NCBI RefSeq assembly: GCF_004799665.1 | Contig: NZ_CP031310.1 | Span: 62,001 to 126,000, forward strand | Reading direction: 5' to 3' | DNA length: 64,000 bases | DNA from: Halapricum salinum | Lineage (GTDB): Archaea; Halobacteriota; Halobacteria; Halobacteriales; Haloarculaceae | Shown here: positions 32,639 through 42,484 of the stretch, one piece after another | Numbering within the stretch: the stretch's first letter is position 1 | How the letters are laid out: each line of letters starts with the position of its first letter | The notes under the pieces: model-generated | The model's database searches: none | What the model saw: only the letters and a program-made list of their open reading frames with translations | What the model was told of the DNA's origin: nothing | Translations under genes and position numbers: made by a program

Positions 32639-32818
32639 ATGCGAGAATCCGACTCCGCGATAGACGTCCCGGCCCCCGATCCCCAGGCGAGTGTCGACAG
32701 CGTGGCCGCCGTTTCGGCGGTGGTGGTGCTGGCTCTGATCGCCCCGTTCGCGGTCGCGACCTACCCCGTGTTGCTCGGCGCGGTCGCGCCGCTGCTGGGC
32801 GTCGCGCTCGTCCGGTAA
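32639..32818 (+). CDS. Small two-helix membrane protein (59 aa)
   Basis: The ATG at 32639 opens a 59-residue frame: an acidic N-terminus (MRESDSAIDVPAPDPQ) and two hydrophobic helices (VAAVSAVVVLALIAPFAVAT and LLGAVAPLLGVALV). Codons favour GC at third positions as in neighbouring genes, and an AT-rich promoter (ATTATACTTAATG near 32591) precedes it, so it is likely a real gene. Function unknown. Confidence 0.6.
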   Translation: MRESDSAIDVPAPDPQASVDSVAAVSAVVVLALIAPFAVATYPVLLGAVAPLLGVALVR

Positions 32819-32886
32819 AGTGAGAGACGTCTACTGATGTCTCGATGGGCGAGACGCTTTTGCCCGTTCTCCCCCTTGTTCATGTC

Positions 32887-33855
32887 GTGCGAGAGTACGG
32901 CTTCGAGCTGGCATTGTGCGACGTGCTGGAGACGCCGGACCGTGTCGTGAGTCGCCAGCTCGGAGCGCACGTCCACGGCCGGCGAATCGCCGACACGGTC
33001 GTCCTCGAACCCGGTCCGGACTTCGAATCTCGGGCAGCGATCACGAGCGAGACGATTCCCGACCGCGCCATCGCGGCCGACGTCGGCGTCGGCCGGGCGC
33101 GGGACGTCCGTGCGGTGTTCGACGGCATGCGCCCGGAACGGGCCCAGTCGCTGGTCGACCACTGCGTCGAGATCGGTTTCTTCGAGCGCGAGCGTCGCGG
33201 CGGCCGGAGCTACGTCCGCCAGACGGCGCGCTACCCCGAGGTGTGGTTCGATCGACTCCTTGGGATCGAGAACAAGCCCGACCTGGATCGGCCGGGTGAT
33301 CTGTACTCGCAACTGCGTCGGGACGTCGCGCTGGGGCTGTTCGACGCGGTCGTGCTGGCGACGACCACCTACGTCACTGGCGCGCACCTGAACCGAATTC
33401 CAGACGCAGTCGGCGTCTGGCGCTTCGATCCCGACGCGGGCGAGCGGGAAGTCGTCCGCGAACCGACGTCGCTCGACGCTGGCGCGGGGAGTGCCGAGAT
33501 CGTCGCCGAACACCCGGGCCGGACGGAGATCGAACTGGTGAGTGTGGCCGAAAAACGACAGGCGCGGCGGCGACTCGCCGAGCGCACCTACGGGAAGGGG
33601 TGGCGACCTGCGGAACTTCCCGGATGTGCCAACTGCGCGCCCGATGCGGATGGTCGGTCTGCGACGCTGCCGTACTGTGACTGGCACGAACACGTCGTCG
33701 AGCCAGTCGCCGAGTGTGGGCCTGACTGTGGGGGCTACGAGGCAGCCGAGTCTCCCGAGGTCGATCCAGCCGCCGAGCGGGACGCGTCGAGCGCGTGGGT
33801 TCGCGAACCGGGCGGCTTCAAACGCCGACAAGCGGGCCTCGATCGATTCGGTTAG
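32887..33855 (+). CDS. Conserved haloarchaeal protein of the DUF5787 type
   Basis: About 322 residues from the GTG at 32887 (MREYGFELALCDVLE), the start expected for this family; an upstream ATG at 32845 is in frame but adds an atypical hydrophobic stretch. Segments include VLEPGPDF, a wHTH-like middle (RSYVRQTARYPEVWF, LIGIEN-like LLGIENKPDL) and a Cys/His-rich part (CANCAPDADG, CDWHEHVVE, CGPDCGGY) likely to bind zinc. The pattern LLGIENKPDLD ... LYSQLRRDVALGLFDAVVLAT recalls restriction-endonuclease-like folds, but I do not assign nuclease activity. Its stop overlaps a convergent small gene. Confidence 0.65.
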   Translation: MREYGFELALCDVLETPDRVVSRQLGAHVHGRRIADTVVLEPGPDFESRAAITSETIPDRAIAADVGVGRARDVRAVFDGMRPERAQSLVDHCVEIGFFERERRGGRSYVRQTARYPEVWFDRLLGIENKPDLDRPGDLYSQLRRDVALGLFDAVVLATTTYVTGAHLNRIPDAVGVWRFDPDAGEREVVREPTSLDAGAGSAEIVAEHPGRTEIELVSVAEKRQARRRLAERTYGKGWRPAELPGCANCAPDADGRSATLPYCDWHEHVVEPVAECGPDCGGYEAAESPEVDPAAERDASSAWVREPGGFKRRQAGLDRFG

Positions 33856-34031
33856 GCCGCCGCGCGGGCCGAGAAGACGAACAGGCCGATCACTGCCGCG
33901 ACACCGACGTTGAGTACCCACGCGATTGCTGCCCCGCGGGCGAGATCGAACGCCGTCATCACACCGATGGCGATGACGACCGCGCCGACGGCTGCGAGAA
34001 TATCTCTGTTTTCGACATCGCTCTCGTCCAT
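33852..34031 (-). CDS. Small two-helix membrane protein (59 aa), convergent
   Basis: The ATG at 34031 gives MDESDVENRDILAAVGAVVI and a second helix (AWVLNVGVAAVIGLFVFSA), ending RAAA. The acidic N-terminus and paired helices are typical of haloarchaeal mini-membrane proteins. Its TAA overlaps the TAG of the rightward DUF5787-type gene by three bases, an economical convergent junction. Function unknown. Confidence 0.65.
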   Translation of the reverse strand: MDESDVENRDILAAVGAVVIAIGVMTAFDLARGAAIAWVLNVGVAAVIGLFVFSARAAA

Positions 34032-34089
34032 GCCCTGCGGTTTTTTCTGGGGTTACCTGTACCTACTGGTATCGACCTTCCGCACCCAC

Positions 34090-34911
34090 TCACAACTCGA
34101 AGCGCTCGCCATCGACGGCCATATCCTCGGCGAAGGCCTGCTCGGCCGGAATGTAGTGTGAGAGGTGGACCAGCCGCGTCTCAGTGGCGTCGAGGCGCTC
34201 GCCCAGTTGTCGCGCCCCCTCGATCGTCATGTGCTTGTCGCCGAACGTCCGCGGAACACCGTCGTCGTCCTCGTGGCGGCCGCCAAGCGGGTGGTACTCG
34301 CAGTTCTCGGCGGGCACGATTCCATCTGCGAGCAACAGATCGGCGTCGGAGAGCACCTCCTGGGAGCGCCCGGGGATCGCGAAGCTCGTGTCGCCACTGA
34401 GCGCGAGTCGCCCGCCAGTCTCGGGATCTTCGACGAGCAGGCCGTAGCACACGAGCGGCGGGTGATCGACCGGAACGAGTGTGACTTCGAGGCCGCAGGT
34501 CTCGAACGTCTCGAAGGGTGACTGTGGACGGACCTCGACCGCGTCGAGGTAGTCGTACCGGCGGCGGACAGTCTGGGCGACGCTCTCGCCCGTCTCGGGA
34601 TCGGTCTCGTCGGCGGCGTACAGTGGCATGTCGCGGGTGAGCCGATAGACGTTCCCGAGGCCGTCGAGATGGTCGAAGTGAACGTGGCTGATCAGCGCCG
34701 CGTCAGGCGGGTCGAAATCTTCGCGAAGGAACTGATAGCGAAAGTCCGGGCTGGCGTCGAGTAACAGTGTCTCGCCCGTGGTGGAGCGGACGTGAACCGA
34801 GAAGCGGCTGCGTTCGACGCCCAGTTCCCGGGCGCGCTCACAGGTGTCACAGTCACAGCCCACCGTTGGTGTGCCAGTGGTGTCCCCCGTTCCGAGCAGC
34901 GTTACCTCCAT
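34090..34911 (-). CDS. Metallo-beta-lactamase-fold hydrolase, PhnP/RNase Z-like
   Basis: A 273-residue MBL-fold enzyme. The opening LLGTGDTTGTPTVGCDCDTC with its Cys cluster and the metal motif SHVHFDHLDG, later LALSGDTS and LVHLSHY, fit the PhnP-like phosphodiesterase branch, which hydrolyses cyclic phosphodiesters. The usual partner phn genes are absent, so the substrate is open; nucleotide or sugar cyclic phosphates are possible. It is separated by 266 bp from the AAA ATPase gene upstream. Confidence 0.82.
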   Translation of the reverse strand: MEVTLLGTGDTTGTPTVGCDCDTCERARELGVERSRFSVHVRSTTGETLLLDASPDFRYQFLREDFDPPDAALISHVHFDHLDGLGNVYRLTRDMPLYAADETDPETGESVAQTVRRRYDYLDAVEVRPQSPFETFETCGLEVTLVPVDHPPLVCYGLLVEDPETGGRLALSGDTSFAIPGRSQEVLSDADLLLADGIVPAENCEYHPLGGRHEDDDGVPRTFGDKHMTIEGARQLGERLDATETRLVHLSHYIPAEQAFAEDMAVDGERFEL

Positions 34912-35126
34912 CGACTACACAGAAGTGGCGACAGGTCTTCAATGGTCGGAGATTACGACAGCAGCGGATTTCGTCTCTGTCCCCGCTGGTTTGCAGAATC
35001 GTCCGTGACTCGCTGGCTAGGAAACAGAGACTCTATCGCGAACAGCAACTCAGGAAAGCCCTCGACTCGCTCGGGGTCGCGTCGCTCCTTCGCTCGTTGT
35101 ACTCGCGAAGACCTCGCACAATGTCG

Positions 35127-35147
35127 GCTCGACACGAGGTCGAGCCA
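35127..35147 (-). terminator. Perfect 8-bp hairpin after the AAA ATPase gene
   Basis: GGCTCGAC and GTCGAGCC pair around ACGAG, 30 bases beyond the stop of the leftward ATPase gene. It is the clearest structure in the 266-bp spacer 34912-35177, which otherwise holds no gene I can support; its reading frames are arginine/serine-rich noise. Confidence 0.45.
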
Positions 35148-35177
35148 GCGCGCGCCACCGCAGAGACCAGTATTCGA

Positions 35178-36509
35178 TCAGTGTTCGTGCTCGTGGTCGT
35201 GTCCGTCGCCACCGGGCGTCCCGCCGGCCACGAGCGCGTCGTGATCGCCCTCGATCATATCGAGGTTCTTCAGATTGTCCCGTTCCTCGAAGTTGGCGAT
35301 GGCGTCTTCGAGGTCCTGCTGCGTGAGAGTGGTGCGCTCCTCGGTGAGCGCGTCCAGCACGGCCTCCCGGAGGACGAGCCGGAGGTCGCTGCCGGTGAGT
35401 CCTTCGGTCATCTCCGCGAGCTTCTCGGGCTCGAAGTCGACGATCTCCATCTCGCGAGTGACCAGCCGGAGGATGTCCGCACGCATCCCGCTATCCGGCT
35501 TGGGGAAGTTGACGATCTCGTCGAAGCGCCGCCACGCCGCGGCGTCGAGCTGGTCGGGGTGGTTGGTCGCGCCGATCAGCAGCACCTCGTCTTCGATGAG
35601 GCTCACTTCGTCGATCGACTTCAGGAGCGTGTTCACGGCGCGCTTGATCGCGGCGTGCTCGTCGCTCGCGCGGGTCTTGGCGACGAAGTCGAACTCGTCC
35701 ATGAACAGGATACAGGGCGAGAGTCGCTTTGCCACCTCGAAGACCTTCTCGACGTTTTTGGCCGTCTCACCCAGGTACTGGGAGGTGATCATCGAGAGCT
35801 TGACTTCGACGAACGGCAGGTCGAGATCGTGCGCGAGTGCGCGAGCGATAGAGGTCTTCCCGGTGCCCGGCGGCCCCACAAAGAGGAGCTTTCCGATCTC
35901 ACGGAGGCCGATCTGGGCGAGGTAGTCCCGGTGCTCGATGGCCTTGACGAGCTTGTTGATCTCGTCTTCCTGGTCGTGAGTGAGGACGAGGTCAGCGAGA
36001 GTTATCTCGACTTCCTCGGGGGCCCGGACGTCGACGAGGTCGAGCATCTCCTCTTCTTCCTCGTCGGCGAAGTACTCCTCGAGCATCGAATCGATCCAGA
36101 CACGATCGGCCCGGATCGGCCGGTTGTCCTCGCGGGCCTGTTCGTAGCTCAGGTCGTCGAATTCGTCCTCGTATGCAGCTGCGAGGACGGGGTTGTTCGC
36201 AAGGTCCTTGGCGTCGACGCGATCGAGGAACCACTCTTCGGCCATGTCGTCGTCGGTGAAGCTGAGCGCGCCGTCGAACTCGTCGTGGTCGGTGAACATC
36301 AGCCCGGAGATGGCGTCCCAGGGCCGCTCGACACCGGTGGCTTCCCGTGCAGTCTCGACGGTCGGTGTCAGCGGGCGCTCGATCGTCCCGTCGACCCAGA
36401 AGACCGCGCGATAGGCCGGCGGAAGGTCGTCCGGGTCGAGATCTCGATTGTCCGTGTAGGCCGACGCAGTTAACATAAACTCGATGACGTCGCGTGCCGC
36501 GTTGCTCAT
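35178..36509 (-). CDS. AAA-type ATPase with His-rich C-terminal tail
   Basis: A 443-residue ATPase. The N-terminal 190 residues are acidic and of unknown fold; the AAA module has Walker A FVGPPGTGKTSIA, Walker B CILFMDEFDFV, sensor 1 VLLIGATNHPDQLD and the arginine-finger region AAAWRRFDEIVNFP. It is closest to the Cdc48/FtsH-like classic clade but has a single ATPase domain. The C-terminus ends GGDGHDHEHEH, a likely metal-binding tail. The ATG at 36509 (MSNAARDVIEF) is chosen over the in-frame codon at 36698, whose extension crosses the promoter of the divergent thiolase gene. The role is probably protein remodelling; partner unknown. Confidence 0.8.
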   Translation of the reverse strand: MSNAARDVIEFMLTASAYTDNRDLDPDDLPPAYRAVFWVDGTIERPLTPTVETAREATGVERPWDAISGLMFTDHDEFDGALSFTDDDMAEEWFLDRVDAKDLANNPVLAAAYEDEFDDLSYEQAREDNRPIRADRVWIDSMLEEYFADEEEEEMLDLVDVRAPEEVEITLADLVLTHDQEDEINKLVKAIEHRDYLAQIGLREIGKLLFVGPPGTGKTSIARALAHDLDLPFVEVKLSMITSQYLGETAKNVEKVFEVAKRLSPCILFMDEFDFVAKTRASDEHAAIKRAVNTLLKSIDEVSLIEDEVLLIGATNHPDQLDAAAWRRFDEIVNFPKPDSGMRADILRLVTREMEIVDFEPEKLAEMTEGLTGSDLRLVLREAVLDALTEERTTLTQQDLEDAIANFEERDNLKNLDMIEGDHDALVAGGTPGGDGHDHEHEH

Positions 36510-36645
36510 TCCCCAAATCCTTGTTCCGCGCCGATAATAAGTGGCCCGAAGTGTACCCGCCACGACCACGCATCGTGGAATCATCGCTGAACAACCCACT
36601 ACCAGTTGGACAACCGTTAACAGGATCGCAACCGAGTGATCGATC

Positions 36646-37788
36646 ATGACAGACCAGACACCGGTCGTCGTGCAGGCGGTTCGAACCCCGCAGGGCAAAG
36701 AGGACGGCGTCTACGCCGACACCCGAAGCGAGGACTTCTCGGTGCCGTTGATCAACGAGATGCTCGCCGAGACTGGCCTCGACAGCGAGGCCGTCGACGA
36801 CCTGCTGTGGGGCTGTGCACAGCAACGCGACGAGCAGGGGAACAACGTGGCGCGGGTCATCGCGCTCATGTCCGACCTCGGTGAAGCGGTCCCGGCGACG
36901 ACAATCAATCGCTGGTGTGCCTCCTCGGCCGAAGCCATCATGCGCGGCGCGGACGCGATCGCCGCCGGGCAACGGGACTGCGTCATCGCGGGCGGGATGG
37001 AGTCGATGAGTCGTGTGAAAATGGACGCAAACACCCACAACGTCCACCCGCGGCTGGCCCAGATGTACAACATCGGGGAACTCTCGATGGGGATGACAGC
37101 AGAGAAGGTCGCCGAAGAGCACGGTGTTTCCCGGGAGGCCCAGGACGAGTACGCGCTGCGGAGCCACGAGCGCGCGGCCGAGGCAACCGAGTCGGGCCGC
37201 TTCGAGGACGAGATCGTCCCGATCGACACGGGCGAACAGACAGTCGAGCGGGACGAGGGCATCCGCTACGACACCAGCCTGGAGAAGATGGCCTCCCTCC
37301 CCACGGTGTTCAAGTCGGATGGGTCGGTCACGCCCGGCAACGCCTCGCAGGTCAGCGACGGCGCGGCGGGGACGATGCTCACCTCGAAGTCGTTCGCGGA
37401 GGACAACGATCTGGACATCCTCGCGGAAGTCGGCAACCACATGGTCGCGGGCGTCGATCCCACGGTGATGGGTATCGGCCCGGTACCCGCAGTCCGCAAG
37501 CTCTGTGAGCGTACCGGCCGGGATACCGACGACTACGACCTCGTAGAGTTGAACGAAGCGTTCTCCTCCCAGTGTCTCTATTGCAAGGACGAACTGGGCT
37601 TCGACGACGAAATCTACAACGTCAACGGCGGCGCGATCGCAATCGGCCACCCGCTCGGGGCCTCAGGTGCGCGCTTGCCCGTGACGCTGATCCACGAGAT
37701 GAACAAGCGCGACGCCGAGTTGGGCCTGGCGACGGAGTGCGTCGGGTTCGGTCAGGGTGCGGCGATCGAGTTCAAGTTGCCGCAGTAG
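36646..37788 (+). CDS. Acetyl-CoA acetyltransferase / thiolase
   Basis: A 380-residue thiolase catalysing reversible condensation of acyl-CoAs. The nucleophile is Cys91 in [12 protein letters not shown], the second active-site segment is [16 protein letters not shown] and the C-terminal Cys365 lies in [10 protein letters not shown] (the usual form is C-x-G-GG). It could serve beta-oxidation, isoprenoid or polyhydroxyalkanoate synthesis; context does not decide. It starts 136 bp from the divergent AAA ATPase gene and converges on the photolyase gene with a 1-bp gap. Confidence 0.92.
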   Translation: MTDQTPVVVQAVRTPQGKEDGVYADTRSEDFSVPLINEMLAETGLDSEAVDDLLWGCAQQRDEQGNNVARVIALMSDLGEAVPATTINRWCASSAEAIMRGADAIAAGQRDCVIAGGMESMSRVKMDANTHNVHPRLAQMYNIGELSMGMTAEKVAEEHGVSREAQDEYALRSHERAAEATESGRFEDEIVPIDTGEQTVERDEGIRYDTSLEKMASLPTVFKSDGSVTPGNASQVSDGAAGTMLTSKSFAEDNDLDILAEVGNHMVAGVDPTVMGIGPVPAVRKLCERTGRDTDDYDLVELNEAFSSQCLYCKDELGFDDEIYNVNGGAIAIGHPLGASGARLPVTLIHEMNKRDAELGLATECVGFGQGAAIEFKLPQ

Positions 37789-37789
37789 C

Positions 37790-39223
37790 TTAGTTGTCTA
37801 ACTCCTCGTATCGCCGCTCGACGTCGATCATCGGCCGCGGGTAGTCGAGACCGAGTTCGACGCCGTACTCGGCCTGTTGGCCCCCGTCCAGCCGCCAGGG
37901 GCGGTGGGCGTACTCTGGCGGTAGTTCGGCCAGTTCCGGCAGCCACGTCGTGACGTAGGTCGCCTCGCTGTCGTAATACTCGGCCTGTGAGAGCACGTCG
38001 AAGTGGTTGTCACGCGAGTCGTTGCCGACGCCGGCCTGGTAGGCCCAGTTACCCCAGTTCGAGGCGACGTCGTAGTCGACTAGCTGCTCCTCGAAGTAGG
38101 CCGCACCCCACTGCCAGTCGATTTCGAGCGCGTCGGCCAGAAACGAGGCGACGTTCTGGCGACCCCGGTTGGACATGTAGCCCGTCCGATTCAACTCGCG
38201 CATGTTGGCATCGACGAACGGGACGCCAGTCCGGCCGTTTGTCCACCGCTCGAACGCGTCTCGATCCCGTCGCCAATGTTTCTCGACGTCCCGAATGCCG
38301 GCCGGGCCGAAGAAGTCGGCTCCGTGCTTGCGAAACTGAAACTGGAAGAAATCACGCCACAACAACTCGAAGACCAGCCAGTAGGTGTCCTCGTTGGCGA
38401 CACGCTCGCTCTCGTAGCGCTCGACTTCGCGATAGATCGTCCGCGGGGAGAGACAGCCAGCAGCCAGCCACGGCGAGAGCTTCGCGGAGTAATTCGCACC
38501 GAGCAACCCGTTTCGGGTCTGCTTGTACTCTCTGAGGTGGTCGCCCTCCCAGATGTACTTCTCCAGTCGCCGGCTGGCGGCGGTTTCGCCGCCCTCGAAA
38601 TTCAGTACTGCGCGATCGTCACGCTCCGGTTCGTCGAACCCCAACTCGTCCTGCGTGGGTATCTCGCCGGGGTCGAGATCCGGCGTCCGAATCGAGTCAG
38701 ATGCCTCGACGAGATCTCGCACCGTCACCGCGTCCTCGACGTCCTTTCGCCAGGGTGTGAACGTGTCCTCGATCTGCTCGGGCGGCGTCGGGAGGTCGTC
38801 GGGATGGTAGAGCGTGTGCGTCCACCGCGTCTCGAAGCCCGTCTCTTCGGGGAGTGCCGCCCGGACGGCACGCTCGACCTCGCGTTCCTCAGTGGCAGGC
38901 GTCGTCTGAGCGAAGACAGCGTCAGCGTCGGTAGTCGTTGCGAGCTCGGAGAGGACCCGTTCGGGCTGTCCCTCCCTGACGAACAGATCCCCATCGCGCT
39001 CTCGAAGCGAGGATCGAAGGTCACGAACGCTTTCGAGTCGGAACTGAGCGCGACGGGAGCCGATCTTCTGAGTTCCGTACCGAGTTTCGCCGCGCCGTCG
39101 CGGATCGAAGACGTAGACGGGGACGATGGCATCGAAGCCAGCGACGGCGTCAGCCAGCGTCGGGTTGTCGGTCACGCGGAGGTCGTCACGAAACCAGACG
39201 ACGGCTGTGTCCATGGTAGCCAC
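37790..39223 (-). CDS. Cryptochrome/photolyase family protein, CRY-DASH type
   Basis: A 477-residue flavoprotein. Residues 1-150 are the Rossmann antenna domain (VVWFRDDLRVTDNPTL); the FAD-binding helical domain follows with TRNGLLGANYSAKLSPWLAAG, VFELLWRDFFQF, MRELNRTGYMSNRGRQNVAS and WGNWAYQAGVGNDSRD. These are typical of DASH cryptochromes, which repair cyclobutane dimers in single-stranded DNA and may act as blue-light sensors. ATG 39223 or 39214 may be the start. It suits a high-light, UV-exposed habitat. Confidence 0.9.
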   Translation of the reverse strand: MATMDTAVVWFRDDLRVTDNPTLADAVAGFDAIVPVYVFDPRRRGETRYGTQKIGSRRAQFRLESVRDLRSSLRERDGDLFVREGQPERVLSELATTTDADAVFAQTTPATEEREVERAVRAALPEETGFETRWTHTLYHPDDLPTPPEQIEDTFTPWRKDVEDAVTVRDLVEASDSIRTPDLDPGEIPTQDELGFDEPERDDRAVLNFEGGETAASRRLEKYIWEGDHLREYKQTRNGLLGANYSAKLSPWLAAGCLSPRTIYREVERYESERVANEDTYWLVFELLWRDFFQFQFRKHGADFFGPAGIRDVEKHWRRDRDAFERWTNGRTGVPFVDANMRELNRTGYMSNRGRQNVASFLADALEIDWQWGAAYFEEQLVDYDVASNWGNWAYQAGVGNDSRDNHFDVLSQAEYYDSEATYVTTWLPELAELPPEYAHRPWRLDGGQQAEYGVELGLDYPRPMIDVERRYEELDN

Positions 39224-39322
39224 AGGGGCCAGAGTGACAAGAGCGCCAGGCCGCCGACAACGCGCGGGCCGTTGTCCCGCGTTCGCGGGAGCTTATGACT
39301 GCGGCCCTACTCCGCTCTCACA

Positions 39323-39763
39323 ATGACTGTCGCCGACATCTTCAACGAGATTCCCTTCGCCAAGCACCTCGGGATCGAGATTACCGAAGCAGCCGACGGT
39401 CACGCCGAGGGCCGCCTCGAACTCGAAGCCGAGCACTCCTCGAACCCCGCACGGATGATCGGCCACGGTGGCGTCACCTACTCGCTGGCGGACACCGTCG
39501 GCGGAGCCGCTGTCGTCTCACTCACCGAAGACGTCGCGCCGACGATCGACATGCGGATGGACTACCTCGCGCCCGTCACCCAGGACATCCACGCCGTGGC
39601 CGACGTCGTCCGGGACGGCGGAAACATGGCCGTCGTCGAGGTCGAGGTCTACGACACCGACGAGACACACGTCGCGACCGCGCACGGCGTCTACAAGACC
39701 AGCGGGCAGGGCGGCGAGAACCCCTGGCGGGCCGAGGACGACCCACGCGAGGGCGCCGACTAG
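39323..39763 (+). CDS. PaaI-family hot-dog thioesterase
   Basis: A 146-residue hot-dog fold protein with the PaaI-type active-site segment ARMIGHGGVTYSLADTVGG and the typical MDYLAPV strand. Such enzymes hydrolyse aryl- or acyl-CoA esters and often clear dead-end CoA intermediates. It has the usual family length. It is transcribed away from the photolyase gene, and its TAG stop overlaps the stop of the convergent antiporter (shared CTAG). Confidence 0.88.
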   Translation: MTVADIFNEIPFAKHLGIEITEAADGHAEGRLELEAEHSSNPARMIGHGGVTYSLADTVGGAAVVSLTEDVAPTIDMRMDYLAPVTQDIHAVADVVRDGGNMAVVEVEVYDTDETHVATAHGVYKTSGQGGENPWRAEDDPREGAD

Positions 39764-41655
39764 CCCTGTTCTACGTTCTGACAGAACGCCATCCCTTCTC
39801 GAACCGCCTCGGTCCGGCCGATCAACGTGACTTTGTCACCTTCGGAGATCGTGTAGTCGGCACTCGGGACGAAGGTGTCGCCGTCGGTGCTGACTAACAC
39901 GATCAGGCACGTATCAGGCAACTGTGGACCCAGTTCGCGAACGGACTCGCCGACGATATCGGGATTGGTCACCTCGACCTCCTGAACGTCGCCGACCCGA
40001 CTGTCGTCCGTCATCCAGTGTGCGAGTGCGGGCCGCTCGATCTGGTTGTCGATCGCCCAGGCGGTCGCCATCGACGAGGAGATCGTCCGGACGCCCAGGT
40101 CCTCGAAGGCCTCGACGTTGTCGGGGTTGTTCGCTCGCGCGATTACGTTCTCGACATCGAACTTCGTCGCCGACAGCTGTGCGACCAGCAGGTTCGCGTC
40201 GTCGTCACCGGTCGCGGCGACGACGACCTTGGCGTTGGCCGCGCCCGCCGAGCGTAACACGTCGGTGTCGGTTCCGTCGCCGACCTCGACGGTGTAGCCC
40301 GCCTTGCGGGCCTGTTCGACCGCGACGTCGTCCTCCTCGATTATCACGATATTCTCCCCGCGCTCTTCCAGCCGTGCAGCGAGCGAACGACCGACCCGCC
40401 CGCCGCCGACGATGATGACTCGCATTGGTATCACATCCAGGTATTCCGCGATGTACCGCGCCAGACCACCCTCGAAGACGGCCGTCACGAGGATGACCAG
40501 AAAGACCGTTCCCAGGAGGATGTTCGCCTCCTGGACAGACCCCTGGGCCTGTAACTGCACCGCAAAGAGCGTCGCCACCGACGCCGGGATGATCCCCCGC
40601 GGCCCGACGAAACTCACGAACACCTTCTCACCGGTCGTGAACCGATCGCCGTACATCGAGAGAAACACCAGCGCCGGCCGGATCACAAGCGCGACCGCCA
40701 GCACGACCAGGAAGCCAGGGATCCCGACCTCGGCGAGGGCCTCGATCTCCAGCAGCGCCGCGAGCGCGATGAACACGAACGACAGCACGAGCAGCGTGAT
40801 ATCCCCCTTGAAATCGATGATGTCCTCCTCGTATGGGATGTCGGCGTTCCCGAGCAGGAACCCGGAGGTGGCGGCCGCGGCGACGCCGGCTTCGCCGGCC
40901 AGGAAGTTCGCGCCGGCGTACGACACCAGCGCCCCGGCCAGAACGAGCACCCGGGCGTTCCGCGGCGCGTCGCCCGGCGAGAGGTCGATGTACTGCAGCA
41001 CGTAGTAGACGACGGCGGCGACGACGATGCCGACGAGCAACCCCTGTCCGAACCGGGAGACAATCTCGCGGAACAACTCGCTCGTCGAATCGTGCCGGAT
41101 GACGATCACCTTGAACACCGCGACGGCGATGATCGCCGCGGTCACGTCGTTGACGATCCCCTCCGTCTCGAGGGCGGCGGCCACGCGGTCCCGGACGGGA
41201 ACGACGTGGAGGATCGGCGTGATGACCGTCGGCCCGGTCGCGACCAGCAGGGCCCCGATCAGAAACGACAGCCCCCAGCCGGCGGCCGGGAACGCGAAGT
41301 TGACGACGACAGCGGTCCCGACCAGAGCGATGGCCGCGCCGAGCGTGACCAGCCGGAAGGTCGCTGCCGGTGCCTCGCGGATGCGCTCGATCTGGAGGTG
41401 GAACGCCCCCTCGAAGACGATGATCGCGACGGCGAGGCCGACGATCGCCGACAGCGTCGTCGCGCCGCCGAACGTCGACAGCGAGAGGATCGGGTCCCCC
41501 AAGAGGAGTTCGGAGACCGGCCCGAGCGCCAGTCCGGCGGCGATGTAGAAGATGATACTCGGGAGCTGCAGCCGGGCGGCCAGGAGCTGTGCGAGGACCC
41601 CCAGCGCGAAGATCATCGCGACGAGTGCGATCAGCGTCGCCGTCCCGGCACTCAT
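39760..41655 (-). CDS. CPA-family cation/proton antiporter with TrkA-N and TrkA-C domains
   Basis: About 631 residues. Residues 1-390 are some 12 hydrophobic helices with antiporter signatures ([51 protein letters not shown]). Residues 395-520 are a TrkA-N Rossmann domain ([36 protein letters not shown]) and the C-terminus a TrkA-C domain, so transport is probably gated by NAD(H) or nucleotide. The likely substrate is Na+ or K+ in exchange for H+. ATG 41655 (MSAGTATL) is preferred; 41694 is in frame upstream. Confidence 0.88.
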   Translation of the reverse strand: MSAGTATLIALVAMIFALGVLAQLLAARLQLPSIIFYIAAGLALGPVSELLLGDPILSLSTFGGATTLSAIVGLAVAIIVFEGAFHLQIERIREAPAATFRLVTLGAAIALVGTAVVVNFAFPAAGWGLSFLIGALLVATGPTVITPILHVVPVRDRVAAALETEGIVNDVTAAIIAVAVFKVIVIRHDSTSELFREIVSRFGQGLLVGIVVAAVVYYVLQYIDLSPGDAPRNARVLVLAGALVSYAGANFLAGEAGVAAAATSGFLLGNADIPYEEDIIDFKGDITLLVLSFVFIALAALLEIEALAEVGIPGFLVVLAVALVIRPALVFLSMYGDRFTTGEKVFVSFVGPRGIIPASVATLFAVQLQAQGSVQEANILLGTVFLVILVTAVFEGGLARYIAEYLDVIPMRVIIVGGGRVGRSLAARLEERGENIVIIEEDDVAVEQARKAGYTVEVGDGTDTDVLRSAGAANAKVVVAATGDDDANLLVAQLSATKFDVENVIARANNPDNVEAFEDLGVRTISSSMATAWAIDNQIERPALAHWMTDDSRVGDVQEVEVTNPDIVGESVRELGPQLPDTCLIVLVSTDGDTFVPSADYTISEGDKVTLIGRTEAVREGMAFCQNVEQG

Positions 41656-41794
41656 CGAGTCTCCTCCATGTGTCTCCCCGTTCGGCCGATTCATATATAA
41701 GAAGGGTGATCACCGTGCCGCGATCGCGTACCACACCCGACCGCAGGAGCAACTCGAAATCTATTTTCCCCGGGCGCGTGTCAGTTCACACGGA

Positions 41795-42442
41795 ATGTTC
41801 GTTCTCGTCAACCTCAAGACCTACCCGTGTGACCCGATCGACGTCGCGGCCGCAGCCGCCGACGTCGCCGACGACAGCGGCGTCCGCGTCGGCGTCGCCC
41901 CGCAGGCCACCCACATCGAAGCCGTCGCCCAGACGGGCGTCGAGACCTGGGCCCAGCACGTCGACCCGATCGACTACGGCTCCAACACCGGCCACACGCT
42001 CGCCGAGACCGTCGCGGAGGCCGGCGCGGAGGGGACGCTCATCAACCACTCCGAGCACCGCCTGAAACTCGCGGACATCGACGCCTCCGTCCAGGCCGCC
42101 GAGCGTGCAGGACTGGAGACCTGCGTCTGTGCGAATAACCCCGCCCAGATCGGTGCCGCCGCCGCGCTCGGCCCGGACTCCGTGGCCGTCGAACCGCCGG
42201 AACTCATCGGCGGCGACGTCTCGGTCGCCAGCGCCGACCCCGACATCGTCACCGACGCCGTCGACGCCGCCGCGAACGTCGACGAGAGCGTCGATGTCTT
42301 CTGTGGCGCGGGCATCTCGACCGGCGACGACGTCGCGGCCGCCGAAGACCTGGGTGCGACAGGCGTGCTCCTGGCGAGCGGCGTCGCCAAGGCCGACGAT
42401 CCGCGTGCGGTCCTCGAAGATCTCGTCGACCCGGTCGCCTGA
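41795..42442 (+). CDS. tpiA: Triosephosphate isomerase, archaeal type
   Basis: A 215-residue TIM of the short archaeal form, interconverting glyceraldehyde-3-phosphate and dihydroxyacetone phosphate. Seen are VLVNLKTYP (catalytic-site Lys), [29 protein letters not shown] (catalytic His) and EPPELIGG (catalytic Glu region), then [28 protein letters not shown] for phosphate binding, the last printed here only as its two halves [11 protein letters not shown] and GVLLASGV in strict terms. ATG 41795 follows a spacer (41656-41794) with AT-rich promoter sequence near 41690. Confidence 0.94.
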   Translation: MFVLVNLKTYPCDPIDVAAAAADVADDSGVRVGVAPQATHIEAVAQTGVETWAQHVDPIDYGSNTGHTLAETVAEAGAEGTLINHSEHRLKLADIDASVQAAERAGLETCVCANNPAQIGAAAALGPDSVAVEPPELIGGDVSVASADPDIVTDAVDAAANVDESVDVFCGAGISTGDDVAAAEDLGATGVLLASGVAKADDPRAVLEDLVDPVA

Positions 42443-42484
42443 TCGGCCACGCCGCGGTTTTTCTCGCTGCGAAAAGACTGTCCC

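Noticed and set aside
34912-35177. Possible hidden gene in the spacer between the MBL hydrolase and the AAA ATPase
   Set aside because: Frames are Arg/Ser-rich with no acidic bias typical of haloarchaeal proteins; only a terminator-like hairpin is supported.
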